Under the pieces are notes generated by a model. It was not told the origin of the DNA. It saw only the letters and a program-made list of their open reading frames with translations, and ran no database searches. A stretch of 64,000 nucleotides of DNA from Lachnospiraceae bacterium (GTDB taxonomy: Bacteria > Bacillota > Clostridia > Lachnospirales > Lachnospiraceae). Both the position numbers and the translations under genes were made by a program. Shown piece after piece: positions 51,705 through 60,612 of this stretch; the first letter of the stretch is position 1, and each line of letters starts with the position of its first letter. The stretch spans positions 1-64,000 of the forward strand of contig VSNQ01000002.1 in assembly GCA_009774395.1 (NCBI GenBank). The letters run 5' to 3'.

Positions 51705-53960
51705 TTGGAAGTGCTAAAGGGCTTTGTGGAGCATATAATATTTAAAAATCCGGATAATGGATATGGTGTTATTACATTAACCGCAGGCGGGGCAGAACTT
51801 ACCTGTACAGGGATTTTTCTGCAATTGGATGAAGGGGAATGTATTGAAGCAGAAGGAACCTATGTGGAACATGCAGTATATGGAAAGCAGTTTAAGGTGG
51901 AGCGATTTCATATCGTGCCGCCAGAGGATGCTGTGGCAGTAGAACGCTATTTGGGGTCGGGGGCGATTAAAGGCGTGGGCGCTGCACTTGCTGCGCGCAT
52001 TGTGCGGCGTTTTGGCGATGAAACCTTTCGGGTGATCGAAGAGGAACCGCATCGGCTTGCGGAAGTCAAAGGGATTAGTGCGAAAAAAGCAAGGGAGATT
52101 GCGGAACAGGTGGAAGAAAAAAAAGATATTCGGGAAGCAATGATTTTTCTTCAACAGTATGGCATTTCCAATACACTTTCGTTGAAAATATATAAACAGT
52201 ATGGTATGGGACTGTATAATATCATGAAAGAAAATCCTTATAAGCTTGCGGAGGATGTTACAGGAATCGGGTTTCGTATTGCGGATGATATTGCTTCTAA
52301 GATTGGGATTCACACGGATTCGGATTTTCGTATCCGCAGTGGTATTTTGTATACATTGAATCAGTCTGGTTCTGAGGGGCATGTCTATCTACCAGAAGCA
52401 TTGCTCTTAGAGAAGGCCACAGAAATGCTGGAACTATCGCAGCAGCAGATAGCACCGCAGATACCAAACCTTGCAATTGACAAAAAAATAGTAATAAAGG
52501 AAACGGAATCCGGGGAAAAATGTATCTATAGTATGACAGCATACTATGCAGAGTTAAACTGTGCCAGAATGCTGTTTGAACTGCAAAGGGCGTTCGGAGA
52601 AGCAGATGCGCTGACAGATGAGCAACGTGGAAAATTAGAACAGAAGTTAAGAATACTTGAGGACGCTAATCAGATGGAATTGGATACGCTCCAGCGCAAA
52701 GCCGTGCTTGAGGCAATAGAAAATGGTATTTTTATTTTATCAGGCGGGCCGGGTACTGGAAAAACAACGACAATTAATATGATTATCCGTTATTTTGAGG
52801 AGGAGGGGCTGGATATTTTCCTGGCAGCACCAACAGGAAGGGCAGCAAAGCGCATGACAGAGGCGACAGGCTTTGAAGCAAAAACTATTCACCGCCTTCT
52901 GGAATTAAATGGTGCTGTATCTGACGACGAAAAATCCGCTTCTGGTGTGCATTTTGAAAGGAATGAGTTGAATCCTTTAGAAACAGATGTTATTATAATT
53001 GATGAGATGTCAATGGTCGATATCTATTTGTTTCAATCACTGTTAAAGGCAGTTGCGCCCGGAACAAGGCTGATTATGGTAGGAGATAGGAACCAGCTTC
53101 CATCGGTAGGGCCAGGGCAAGTACTGAAAGACTTAATGGAAAGCAAAGTATTTGCCTGCGTGGTGCTATCAAAAATATTTCGTCAAGCAGGAGAGAGCGA
53201 TATTGTTGTAAATGCACATCGCATTAATGAAGGAAAAGAAATTGCATTGGATAATAAAAGTCGTGACTTTTTCTTTTTGGAACGTGATAATATTAATGTT
53301 ATTTATAAGCATATGATTCTCCTAATTACGCAAAAACTGCCAAAGTATGTAAATGCTGGAATATTTGATATACAAGTGCTTACACCTATGCGTAAAGGCG
53401 GTCTGGGCGTGGAAACGCTGAATAAGATATTGCAGCAGTATCTTAATCCGCCAGCAGAAGAAAAAATTGAAATACCGCATGGCGATGGATTTTTTCGGAT
53501 GGGTGACAAGGTAATGCAGATTAAGAATAATTATCAACTGGAATGGGAAATCGTCAGCAAATATGGCATTGCAATTGATGGCGGTCAAGGAGTGTTTAAT
53601 GGGGATGTGGGTATAATAAAGGATATCAATGAAACAGCGAAAACAGTGGTAGTAGAATATGATGATTTGCGCAGAGTAACATATCCAGTAACAGGATTGG
53701 ATGAAATCGAACTTGCATACGCAATAACAATTCATAAATCACAAGGAAGCGAATATCCAGCAGTGATTATGCCGCTTTTAACAGGCCCTAGAATGCTGTT
53801 AAATCGGAACCTTTTATATACAGGTGTTACTAGAGCGAAGAACTGTGTTACAATTCTTGGCAGTCGTAATACTGTGATGCAGATGATAGCAAACGAAAAC
53901 GAGCAAAGGAGATATACAGGATTAAAGGACAGAATTTTCGAAATTATGGAGAACAAATAA
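51705..53960 (+). CDS. recD2: RecD2-type ATP-dependent DNA helicase
   Basis: 751 residues from TTG 51705, with GGGGG about nine bases upstream. The N-terminal OB-like and helix-hairpin-helix region (GSGAIKGVGAALAARIVRRF, KGISAKKARE) precedes the SF1B helicase: Walker A GGPGTGKTTTIN near 351, DVIIIDEMSMVD near 428, VGDRNQLPSVGPG near 462, IFRQA and a C-terminal TIHKSQGSEYPAVI near 680. Moves 5'-3' and acts in DNA repair, independent of RecBC. Its stop TAA overlaps the start of comF, which needs a non-ATG codon. Confidence 0.95.
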   Translation: MEVLKGFVEHIIFKNPDNGYGVITLTAGGAELTCTGIFLQLDEGECIEAEGTYVEHAVYGKQFKVERFHIVPPEDAVAVERYLGSGAIKGVGAALAARIVRRFGDETFRVIEEEPHRLAEVKGISAKKAREIAEQVEEKKDIREAMIFLQQYGISNTLSLKIYKQYGMGLYNIMKENPYKLAEDVTGIGFRIADDIASKIGIHTDSDFRIRSGILYTLNQSGSEGHVYLPEALLLEKATEMLELSQQQIAPQIPNLAIDKKIVIKETESGEKCIYSMTAYYAELNCARMLFELQRAFGEADALTDEQRGKLEQKLRILEDANQMELDTLQRKAVLEAIENGIFILSGGPGTGKTTTINMIIRYFEEEGLDIFLAAPTGRAAKRMTEATGFEAKTIHRLLELNGAVSDDEKSASGVHFERNELNPLETDVIIIDEMSMVDIYLFQSLLKAVAPGTRLIMVGDRNQLPSVGPGQVLKDLMESKVFACVVLSKIFRQAGESDIVVNAHRINEGKEIALDNKSRDFFFLERDNINVIYKHMILLITQKLPKYVNAGIFDIQVLTPMRKGGLGVETLNKILQQYLNPPAEEKIEIPHGDGFFRMGDKVMQIKNNYQLEWEIVSKYGIAIDGGQGVFNGDVGIIKDINETAKTVVVEYDDLRRVTYPVTGLDEIELAYAITIHKSQGSEYPAVIMPLLTGPRMLLNRNLLYTGVTRAKNCVTILGSRNTVMQMIANENEQRRYTGLKDRIFEIMENK

Positions 53961-54649
53961 AAAACCTCTTTTTCCCAAGACGCTGCCCTGTCTGCGATGG
54001 TATTGTTCCGGTCGGAGAAGGAAAAGCTTGTTTGGACTGCCAAAAAAGGATACAATATATCAGAGAACCGCGCTGCCGCAAGTGCGGGAAACAGCTTAGG
54101 GAGGATGCGGAGATATTTTGCTTGGACTGCATAAATAAAAAACATATATTTGAGTGTGGATATGCGCTGTATGATTATCAAAGCATAAGAAAAAGTATTT
54201 ATCGTTTTAAATATAGCGGACGCTGTGAGTATGCGGAGTTTTATGCGGAGGATATTTTCCGGCACCTTGGAGAAGAAATAAAACATATGCAGGCACAGGC
54301 AATTGTTCCAATACCACTCCATTCTGCTAAGAAAAGAGCGCGTGGATATAACCAGGCAGAGCTGATTGCCAAGGAATTATCACGGCTTACAAGGATTCCA
54401 ATGGCTGCCGATTTGGTGCTGCGTGTTCGGAACACACTGCCGCAAAAAGAACTTACACCACAACTTCGGCAAAATAATTTGAAAAGGGCTTTCAATATTA
54501 ACGCAGATGTTGTAAAATTAAATAAAATAATCCTTATAGACGATATATTTACAACGGGCAGTACATTGGATGCCGTTGCCGTAGAGTTGCAGCGCCACGG
54601 CGTGAAAACGGTTTATGCGATTACTCTCTGTATCGGAGAGGGAATGTAA
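53957..54649 (+). CDS. comF: ComF-family phosphoribosyltransferase-like protein, probable AUA start
   Basis: 230 residues if started at ATA 53957, which overlaps the recD2 stop as ATAA with GGAG five bases upstream. The first usual start (TTG 54032) would cut off KNLFFPRRCPVCDGIVPVGE and its zinc cysteines (CPVC...CLDC), which are conserved in ComF, and no ATG, GTG or TTG exists in this frame after the stop near 53870. Further zinc cysteines CRKCGK and CLDC follow; the phosphoribosyltransferase part has PIPLHSAKKRARGYNQAELI and ILIDDIFTTGSTLDAVA. It supports DNA uptake in competent relatives. A one-base sequencing error is the other explanation. Confidence 0.85.
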   Translation: MKNLFFPRRCPVCDGIVPVGEGKACLDCQKRIQYIREPRCRKCGKQLREDAEIFCLDCINKKHIFECGYALYDYQSIRKSIYRFKYSGRCEYAEFYAEDIFRHLGEEIKHMQAQAIVPIPLHSAKKRARGYNQAELIAKELSRLTRIPMAADLVLRVRNTLPQKELTPQLRQNNLKRAFNINADVVKLNKIILIDDIFTTGSTLDAVAVELQRHGVKTVYAITLCIGEGM

Positions 54650-54663
54650 TGGAGGGAAAATCA

Positions 54664-55074
54664 ATGAACGTAAGGAATTGCAGAAAATGCGGAAAGCTTT
54701 TTAATCACATTGCGGGGTACCCGATTTGTCCTGCTTGCAAGGATAAGTTAGAGGCTACATTCCAGGTAGTCAAGAAATATATTCGTGAAAATCCCCACGC
54801 TGATATTAAGGAAGTTTCAGATGCATGCGAGGTAGAACCAGCACAAATTCACCAGTGGATACGTGAAGACCGCTTAGAATTTACCGCAGATTCTCCGGTA
54901 AAAATCCCTTGTGAAAAATGTGGTGCCATGATACGCTCAGGTAAGTATTGTGAGAAATGTAAAGGAGAAATGACAAAAAACCTGTCAAGTGTTCTGGATA
55001 GACCAAAGCGCAATTCAGAAGCACCTAAGAAGGTGGATTCTACAGGAAATAAAATGCGCTTTTTGGACAGATAG
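54664..55074 (+). CDS. Flagellar operon zinc protein, YvyF/TIGR03826 type
   Basis: 136 residues from ATG 54664, with GGAGGG seven bases before it; ATG 54649 overlaps the comF stop (TAATG) but has a poorer site. Zinc ribbon CRKCGKLFN...CPACKDKL at the N-terminus, a MerR-like helix-turn-helix (EVSDACEVEPAQIHQWIRED) in the middle, and a second ribbon CEKCGAMI...CEKCKGEM. The same family follows comFC in Bacillus at the start of the flgM operon. Likely a regulator of flagellar genes; no direct proof. Confidence 0.88.
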   Translation: MNVRNCRKCGKLFNHIAGYPICPACKDKLEATFQVVKKYIRENPHADIKEVSDACEVEPAQIHQWIREDRLEFTADSPVKIPCEKCGAMIRSGKYCEKCKGEMTKNLSSVLDRPKRNSEAPKKVDSTGNKMRFLDR

Positions 55075-55105
55075 GCAGGTACTTGCCATATAAGGAAAAA
55101 GAGTT

Positions 55106-55504
55106 ATGCTGAATGAAGAAAGAATTAGGCTGATGACGAAAATGGCATCCTATGAGGCAAACGAGGGAAAGAAAAATGTGTCAATAGGCAGTTACTTCCG
55201 CGGTGATTACATTGGGTTGCAGGTAATTAAATCCGTTATCAGTGGGACAATCGGTTTTTTTATTATTTTTGCGGTATATCTAGGCTATGACTTGGAAACG
55301 TTTATGACAGAGATCTACAAGATGGATTTGTTTTTGTTTGGCAAAAATGTTGTGATTGCATATCTTATCTTTGTAGGAGTTTACGCAATTATTTCGTATG
55401 CCGTATACACATATCGCTATACCAAAGCGAAGAAAAGCCTGAAATTGTATTACAATAATCTCAAAAAGCTATCTTATCTCTATGAGAAAGAAGGCAAGAA
55501 ATAG
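55106..55504 (+). CDS. Small membrane protein, unknown function
   Basis: 132 residues, two membrane helices (about 40-62 and 78-100), with a basic N-terminal segment and a C-terminal KAKKSLKLYYNNLKKLSYLY helix. A Lachnospiraceae-type ORF with no motif I recognise. AAGGAAA ribosome site. It sits between the flagellar-region protein and a larger membrane protein that precedes cdaA, so it may share their regulation. Confidence 0.7.
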   Translation: MLNEERIRLMTKMASYEANEGKKNVSIGSYFRGDYIGLQVIKSVISGTIGFFIIFAVYLGYDLETFMTEIYKMDLFLFGKNVVIAYLIFVGVYAIISYAVYTYRYTKAKKSLKLYYNNLKKLSYLYEKEGKK

Positions 55505-55556
55505 CCTGTTTATCAGCAGAAAAGTTAGCTGGTACAGGATTAGTGAGGAAACAATT

Positions 55557-56513
55557 ATGACAAACCTGCTGGTTTTACGAGAACAATTAAGAAAATTTTA
55601 TAGTAAGTATGAGTTGTATATTACACCGTTTAGCAAGTTTCTGCTGGCGCTGGTATCTGTTTTAATTATTAATGATGCCATTGGATATATGAGTATGCTC
55701 AAAAACATTGAAGTTGTTTTGGTTTTGGCGTTAATGTGCTCTTTCCTGCCAATGAATTTTATTGTATTGGTTGCCGCAGCGGTAACACTGGCGCATATTT
55801 ACGCGCTGTCAATGGAGTGCGCAGCAGTGGTGCTGGCAGTGTTTTTGCTGTTGTTTATTCTGTACTTCCGCTTTTCGCCGCGTGATACATTGGCTGTGTT
55901 GCTTACACCCATTTGCTTTCTGCTTAAAATACCCTATGTTATGCCGATTGCAATGGGACTTGTAGGAGAGCCTATGTCTGTGGTATCAGTGGGAAGCGGT
56001 GTGATTGTATATTATACTGTGCATTATATGACAGAAAGTGCTTCCGTTTTAAGTACGTTTGAGGAAGATGGTACATTGCAGAAATTCCGCTATGTAATTG
56101 ATGGAATGATGGCAAACAGAACCATGTTTGTGGCAGTGATCTCCTTTGCGGTAACGTTGCTGATTGTGTATTTTATTCGAAGGCTGCGCGTGGATTATGC
56201 ATGGACAGTTGCGATGATTACTGGTGCACTTGCCAATATTTTGATACTGCTGTTTGGAGATTTAATGTACAACACAAATCTTTCTATTCTAGGAGTAATA
56301 ATAGGAAGCGTTATATCAGTATTATTAGTAAAAGTATTGGAGTTTTTTGTTTTCAATGTTGATTATTCAAGAACGGAGTTTGTACAGTTTGAGGACGACG
56401 AGTATTATTATTATGTTAAAGCTGTGCCCAAAAATACTGTGGCTGCACCTCAAAGAAAAGTGAAAACAATCCGTGTGCCGGATAAGACATTGAAACAGCA
56501 GAAGAGGGATTAG
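55557..56513 (+). CDS. Polytopic membrane protein preceding cdaA
   Basis: 318 residues from ATG 55557, chosen for GTGAGGAA upstream; a longer ORF starts at 55482 and overlaps the previous gene. About eight hydrophobic helices between residues 25 and 275, then a cytoplasmic tail with an acidic-tyrosine cluster (EDDEYYYYVKAVPK) and a basic end. I do not recognise a functional family. The fixed position just before the diadenylate cyclase (cdaA begins 7 bases after its stop) suggests a link with the Cda complex or cell-wall homeostasis; this is inference. Confidence 0.75.
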   Translation: MTNLLVLREQLRKFYSKYELYITPFSKFLLALVSVLIINDAIGYMSMLKNIEVVLVLALMCSFLPMNFIVLVAAAVTLAHIYALSMECAAVVLAVFLLLFILYFRFSPRDTLAVLLTPICFLLKIPYVMPIAMGLVGEPMSVVSVGSGVIVYYTVHYMTESASVLSTFEEDGTLQKFRYVIDGMMANRTMFVAVISFAVTLLIVYFIRRLRVDYAWTVAMITGALANILILLFGDLMYNTNLSILGVIIGSVISVLLVKVLEFFVFNVDYSRTEFVQFEDDEYYYYVKAVPKNTVAAPQRKVKTIRVPDKTLKQQKRD

Positions 56514-56519
56514 TGTTAT

Positions 56520-57389
56520 ATGGATATGATTTTTGACCGTTTAAGTTCATATTTTGTATCTTTATCTTTGCACGGACTTAACATTAGATGGGAGGATATA
56601 GTGGAAGTTATCATTATATCCTTTTTGGTGTATGAAATTATGGCATGGGTAAGGCATACAAAGGTATGGTTGCTTATGAAGGGTATTATTATTATATTAG
56701 TATTTATCCTTATGGCAATTTTATTTAAAATGCATACAATTATTTGGATTGCGGAAAATGTACTTAGTCTGGCGGTGATTGCAGTAATCGTGGTTTTGCA
56801 GCCGGAACTTAGAAGGGCATTGGAGGAACTGGGGCGGAAAAATTTCCTCTTAAATGTGGTTTCATTTGAGAAAACGCCTGATGAACGGTTTTCGGATAGG
56901 ACGGTGAATGACCTTGTAAAAGCAAGCTTTGAAATGGGCAAAGTAAAAACTGGGGCATTAATGGTTATTGAACAAAATGTGCTGCTGACCGAGTATGAGC
57001 GGACGGGAATCGAAGTGGATGGATTGATTTCAAGTCAGTTAATTATCAATATTTTTGAGCATAATACGCCGCTTCATGACGGCGCTGTTATTATCCGCGG
57101 TAACCGTATTGTGTCGGCGACCTGCTATCTTCCGCTTTCAGACAATATGGCAATCAGTAAGGAGCTCGGAACACGCCACCGTGCAGCAGTTGGGATATCT
57201 GAGGTAACAGATGCGCTGACCATTATTGTGTCAGAGGAAACAGGAAATGTCAGCGTTACTTATGAGGGAGAACTGTATCGAAATCTTGATGCAAATGGGC
57301 TGAAAGAAAAGCTTCATATGATTCAGAACAAAGAGGTGGAGGAAAAGAAGCGCAGGCTCTGGAAAGGTAGGGCGAAAGATGAAAAATAA
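56520..57389 (+). CDS. cdaA: Diadenylate cyclase CdaA (c-di-AMP synthase)
   Basis: 289 residues. Three N-terminal membrane helices (about 20-100) then the DAC domain: PLHDGAVII with DGA at 187-189 and GTRHRAAVG with RHR at 219-221, both catalytic. It makes c-di-AMP from two ATP and controls potassium and turgor. A basic tail (KKRRLWKGRAKDEK) ends it. Its stop overlaps the cdaR start by 11 bases, as in other Firmicutes, so the cyclase and its regulator are coupled; glmM follows. Confidence 0.97.
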   Translation: MDMIFDRLSSYFVSLSLHGLNIRWEDIVEVIIISFLVYEIMAWVRHTKVWLLMKGIIIILVFILMAILFKMHTIIWIAENVLSLAVIAVIVVLQPELRRALEELGRKNFLLNVVSFEKTPDERFSDRTVNDLVKASFEMGKVKTGALMVIEQNVLLTEYERTGIEVDGLISSQLIINIFEHNTPLHDGAVIIRGNRIVSATCYLPLSDNMAISKELGTRHRAAVGISEVTDALTIIVSEETGNVSVTYEGELYRNLDANGLKEKLHMIQNKEVEEKKRRLWKGRAKDEK

Positions 57390-58788
57390 TTGGTTTCGCG
57401 TACTTGTCGGATTTGTTACGAATAATTTGGGGTTGAAAATTCTGGCAGTAATGATTTCATGCATCCTATGGTTTGTGGTAAATAATATTACTGACCCTTT
57501 AGAGGATAAGCCTTTCAATAATATACCAGTGGAGATTATTAACAGTGATTTAATTACCAATGAAGGGAAAGTATATGAGGTACTTGATGGCACAAACTTT
57601 GTTAATGTAAGATTAAGAGGAAAACGTTCTATTATAAGAGATATCACAAGAGATGATTTGCGTGCCGTTGCAGATATGGCAGAACTTACATTTATGAATA
57701 CTGTAAGAATTGAAGTTTCCAGCAACAGAAATAATTCAGATTTGGAGTTTAAGTGCAGTACAGAGAATTTAAAACTGTCCATTGAGAATATGATATCTTT
57801 TGAGAGAAGAATTAAGGTTTCCACAACGGGTACGCCAGAAGAAGGTTATATTATTGGTGATGTATCGCAGAGCCAAAATGTTGTCCGCCTTTCGGGACCA
57901 GAATCTTTGATGAGTCAGATTGATCATGTGGAGGCGGTAGCAAATACAAATGGATATTCTTCGGATATTAATACCAGTGTCGATTTAAAGCTTTATAATA
58001 AGGAAGATAAAGAAATTAGAAGTGGTTCAATTAAGATGAATATTTCTACAATTACGGTAGGCGTGACGATTCTTCCGACAAAGGAAGTACCGTTGAATTT
58101 TACGGTTTCAGGAGAGCCGGAGCAGGGATATGTAGTCGGCACCAATATGAAGATAAACCCAATGAGAGTGCTTTTAGCAGGACGTAAGACGACGCTTGAT
58201 GCAATTAATGGTTTGGCAATTACCGATACAGCATTAAATTTGGAAGATAAAACGGAGGATTTCACGGCGGTTATTAATATTCGCAAATACCTTCCGACAG
58301 GCACGCGGTTTGCCGATGCGAATTTTGATGGCAATATCAGTGTTACGGTGGGGATTGAACCTTTGGTAACAAGGGACTTGGAGATACCATCTAGGAATTT
58401 TGCGGCGGGAAATGCGCCAGAAAACTTTGATGTAACATTGCATGAATTTGAAGCAGATGAACCAAGACCGTTCAAGATTCGGATATCAGGAACAAAAGCA
58501 GCCGTTGACGCAGTTAATCCAGATACTGTAATCGGTGTAGTAGATATGAATGCAATGCTTAAGGAATTGAATTTAGAAGAGTGGGCTGTAGGCGGTTACA
58601 GCGGTACTATTACGTTTAATCTGCCAGATAATGTAGAACTTGCAGAGAAATATAAATTGACAGTTGTAGTACAAGAGAAGGAAGAAAATCAAGATAATCA
58701 GGAAAACCAAGAGAATCAGCATAATCAAGATAATCAGGAAAACCAAGAGAATCAAGATAATCAGGAAAGCGAACAAGCAAATCAATAG
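57379..58788 (+). CDS. cdaR: CdaR, YbbR-domain regulator of CdaA
   Basis: 469 residues. A single N-terminal membrane helix (about 17-38), then extracellular YbbR repeats (four, each about 85-90 residues; the visible cores include NVRLRGKRSIIRDI, VVRLSGPESLMSQI, RVLLAGRKTTLDAI and FKIRISGTKAAVDAV). It binds and adjusts CdaA from outside the membrane. Unusual: a low-complexity Asn/Gln/Glu tail from about residue 435 built of NQDNQENQ-like units (58683-58785), which is a copy-number-prone DNA repeat. GlmM starts 17 bases later. Confidence 0.93.
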   Translation: MKNNWFRVLVGFVTNNLGLKILAVMISCILWFVVNNITDPLEDKPFNNIPVEIINSDLITNEGKVYEVLDGTNFVNVRLRGKRSIIRDITRDDLRAVADMAELTFMNTVRIEVSSNRNNSDLEFKCSTENLKLSIENMISFERRIKVSTTGTPEEGYIIGDVSQSQNVVRLSGPESLMSQIDHVEAVANTNGYSSDINTSVDLKLYNKEDKEIRSGSIKMNISTITVGVTILPTKEVPLNFTVSGEPEQGYVVGTNMKINPMRVLLAGRKTTLDAINGLAITDTALNLEDKTEDFTAVINIRKYLPTGTRFADANFDGNISVTVGIEPLVTRDLEIPSRNFAAGNAPENFDVTLHEFEADEPRPFKIRISGTKAAVDAVNPDTVIGVVDMNAMLKELNLEEWAVGGYSGTITFNLPDNVELAEKYKLTVVVQEKEENQDNQENQENQHNQDNQENQENQDNQESEQANQ

Positions 58789-58805
58789 TATTTTGGAGGT
58801 AAACA

Positions 58806-60155
58806 ATGGCTAGATTATTTGGTACAGATGGTGTGAGAGGAGTTGCGAATGATGAGTTAACGCCAATGTTGGCAATGCAGCTTGGGCAGGCGGGGGCGTA
58901 TGTCCTCTCCAAAGAGAAGGAGCATAAACCAACAATTATGGTAGGATGCGACACAAGGATTTCGGGGGATATGCTTGCAAATGCTTTAATGGCGGGCGCG
59001 TGTTCTGTAGGCGCAAATGTAGTTTACGTGGGCGTTATACCGACGCCGGCAATTGCTTATCTTACTAGAAGGTATCGTGTAGATGCGGGGGTGGTGATTT
59101 CTGCCTCCCATAATCCGGTGGAATTTAATGGTATTAAGTTCTTTGATGGAAACGGCTTTAAGCTGCCAGATGCTTTGGAGGATGAAATTGAACAGTTGAT
59201 AAAGAGCGGCATGAAGGATGTTCAGTTTCCGACAGGGGCAAGTGTTGGTAAGATTAAATATCGGACAGATGCAAGAGAGGAGTATATTAATCACGCTGTC
59301 AGGGCAGTTCATGTTGACTTGCGTGGTATGAAAATTGTGGTAGACTGTGCAGAGGGCGCGTCTTACTATACTTCTGTAGAAACGCTGAAAGAACTTGGAG
59401 CGGAGGTAGTGGCTATTCACAACAATCCTGATGGTACGAATATCAATGCAAATTGCGGTTCGACACATATGGGAGAACTTCAGGCGCGGGTTGTCTTTGA
59501 AAAAGCGGATGTTGGTCTTGCATTTGATGGGGACGCTGACCGGCTGCTTGCAGTGGATGAAAATGGTCATCAAGTGGACGGCGACGTTATTATGGCGATT
59601 GTTGGGAACCATATGAAGTCTAAAGGCGAGTTAAAGGATAATACCATTGTCGCTACGGTTATGAGCAACCTTGGATTTTTCTTGATGGGAAAAGAACAAG
59701 GGATTCATATTGAGCAGACTACTGTAGGTGATCGGTATGTGCTAGAGCGTATGGTGCAGATTGGATCGAATCTCGGCGGAGAGCAGTCAGGGCATATTAT
59801 TTTCCTTGACGAAAATACAACAGGCGATGGCTTATTAAGTGCGCTGCATCTCTTGCAGGTAATGGTAGAAACGGGAAAGAAACTATCGGATCTGGCAGGC
59901 ATTATGACGGTGCTGCCGCAAGCGCTGGTAGGTGCAAGAGTACCAAACCACAAGAAAGACAGCTATATGGAGTATACAGAAATTGCAACGGCAATTAAGC
60001 GTGTTAGTGAAAAGTTTGCGGAGGATGGCAGAGTATTAATTCGGCCTTCAGGAACAGAACCGTTAATTCGCGTGATGATAGAGGGAAAAGATCAAAAGCT
60101 GATAGAAAAAGAAGCAAAGGAATTGGCAGAGTTAATCCAGAATGTAATGCTGTAA
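58806..60155 (+). CDS. glmM: Phosphoglucosamine mutase
   Basis: 449 residues. Starts ARLFGTDGVRGVANDELTP; the phosphoserine is S101 in ISASHNPVEF; metal loop FDGDADRLLAVD near 240; sugar loop GGEQSGHII near 325; phosphate loop RPSGTEPLIRVM near 415. It converts glucosamine-6-phosphate to glucosamine-1-phosphate for peptidoglycan. In Firmicutes GlmM binds CdaA and limits c-di-AMP synthesis; the gene order here fits that complex. TTGGAGGT ribosome site. Confidence 0.98.
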   Translation: MARLFGTDGVRGVANDELTPMLAMQLGQAGAYVLSKEKEHKPTIMVGCDTRISGDMLANALMAGACSVGANVVYVGVIPTPAIAYLTRRYRVDAGVVISASHNPVEFNGIKFFDGNGFKLPDALEDEIEQLIKSGMKDVQFPTGASVGKIKYRTDAREEYINHAVRAVHVDLRGMKIVVDCAEGASYYTSVETLKELGAEVVAIHNNPDGTNINANCGSTHMGELQARVVFEKADVGLAFDGDADRLLAVDENGHQVDGDVIMAIVGNHMKSKGELKDNTIVATVMSNLGFFLMGKEQGIHIEQTTVGDRYVLERMVQIGSNLGGEQSGHIIFLDENTTGDGLLSALHLLQVMVETGKKLSDLAGIMTVLPQALVGARVPNHKKDSYMEYTEIATAIKRVSEKFAEDGRVLIRPSGTEPLIRVMIEGKDQKLIEKEAKELAELIQNVML

Positions 60156-60232
60156 CACAACAGAGAAACGGTCACAGCATTTGTGGGCATGGAAGAACGC
60201 GGCAGGAAAATCGAAATTTGGAGGAAATAGAT

Positions 60233-60496
60233 ATGGTAAGTCAAAAAGTAACAATTAAGAATCCAACAGGACTGCATTTGCGTCCGGCAGGAATTTTGTG
60301 CAGAGAGGCGATGCAGTTTAGTTCCTCAATAACTTTTAAATTTCGTGGAGGTACGGCAAATGCTAAGAGCGTGTTAAGCGTGCTTGGTGCCTGTGTTAAA
60401 AGCGGAGATGAAATTGAACTTATCTGTGACGGTGATGATGAAGAGGAAGCGTTGAATGTGCTGGTTTTGGCAATTCAGGAGGGGCTTGGCGAATAA
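60233..60496 (+). CDS. HPr-type phosphocarrier protein
   Basis: 87 residues from ATG 60233 with GGAGGAAATAGAT before it; the in-frame TTG 60218 lies in the ribosome site. GLHLRPAG gives the phosphorylatable His15, and NAKSVLSVL puts Ser46 at the position phosphorylated by HPr kinase. C-terminal EEALNVLVLAIQEGL helix. With His15 kept it could work in phosphotransferase sugar transport as well as regulation; some glmM-linked copies are extra HPr paralogues. No other PTS gene is nearby. Confidence 0.93.
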   Translation: MVSQKVTIKNPTGLHLRPAGILCREAMQFSSSITFKFRGGTANAKSVLSVLGACVKSGDEIELICDGDDEEEALNVLVLAIQEGLGE

Positions 60497-60612
60497 AAGA
60501 TTGTGAAGCTGTTGTAATTGGTAAAACAGGAAATATGAATAGAATAGATATTCATGAGGAAAAATAAGTAATAGTTACAATCAGTAATAGTGAACCGGAA
60601 AGGTCTAATGAT

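Noticed and set aside
54032..54649. ComF starting at TTG 54032
   Set aside because: It would lose the conserved CPVC half of the zinc ribbon encoded just upstream in the same open frame, and no ribosome site fits.
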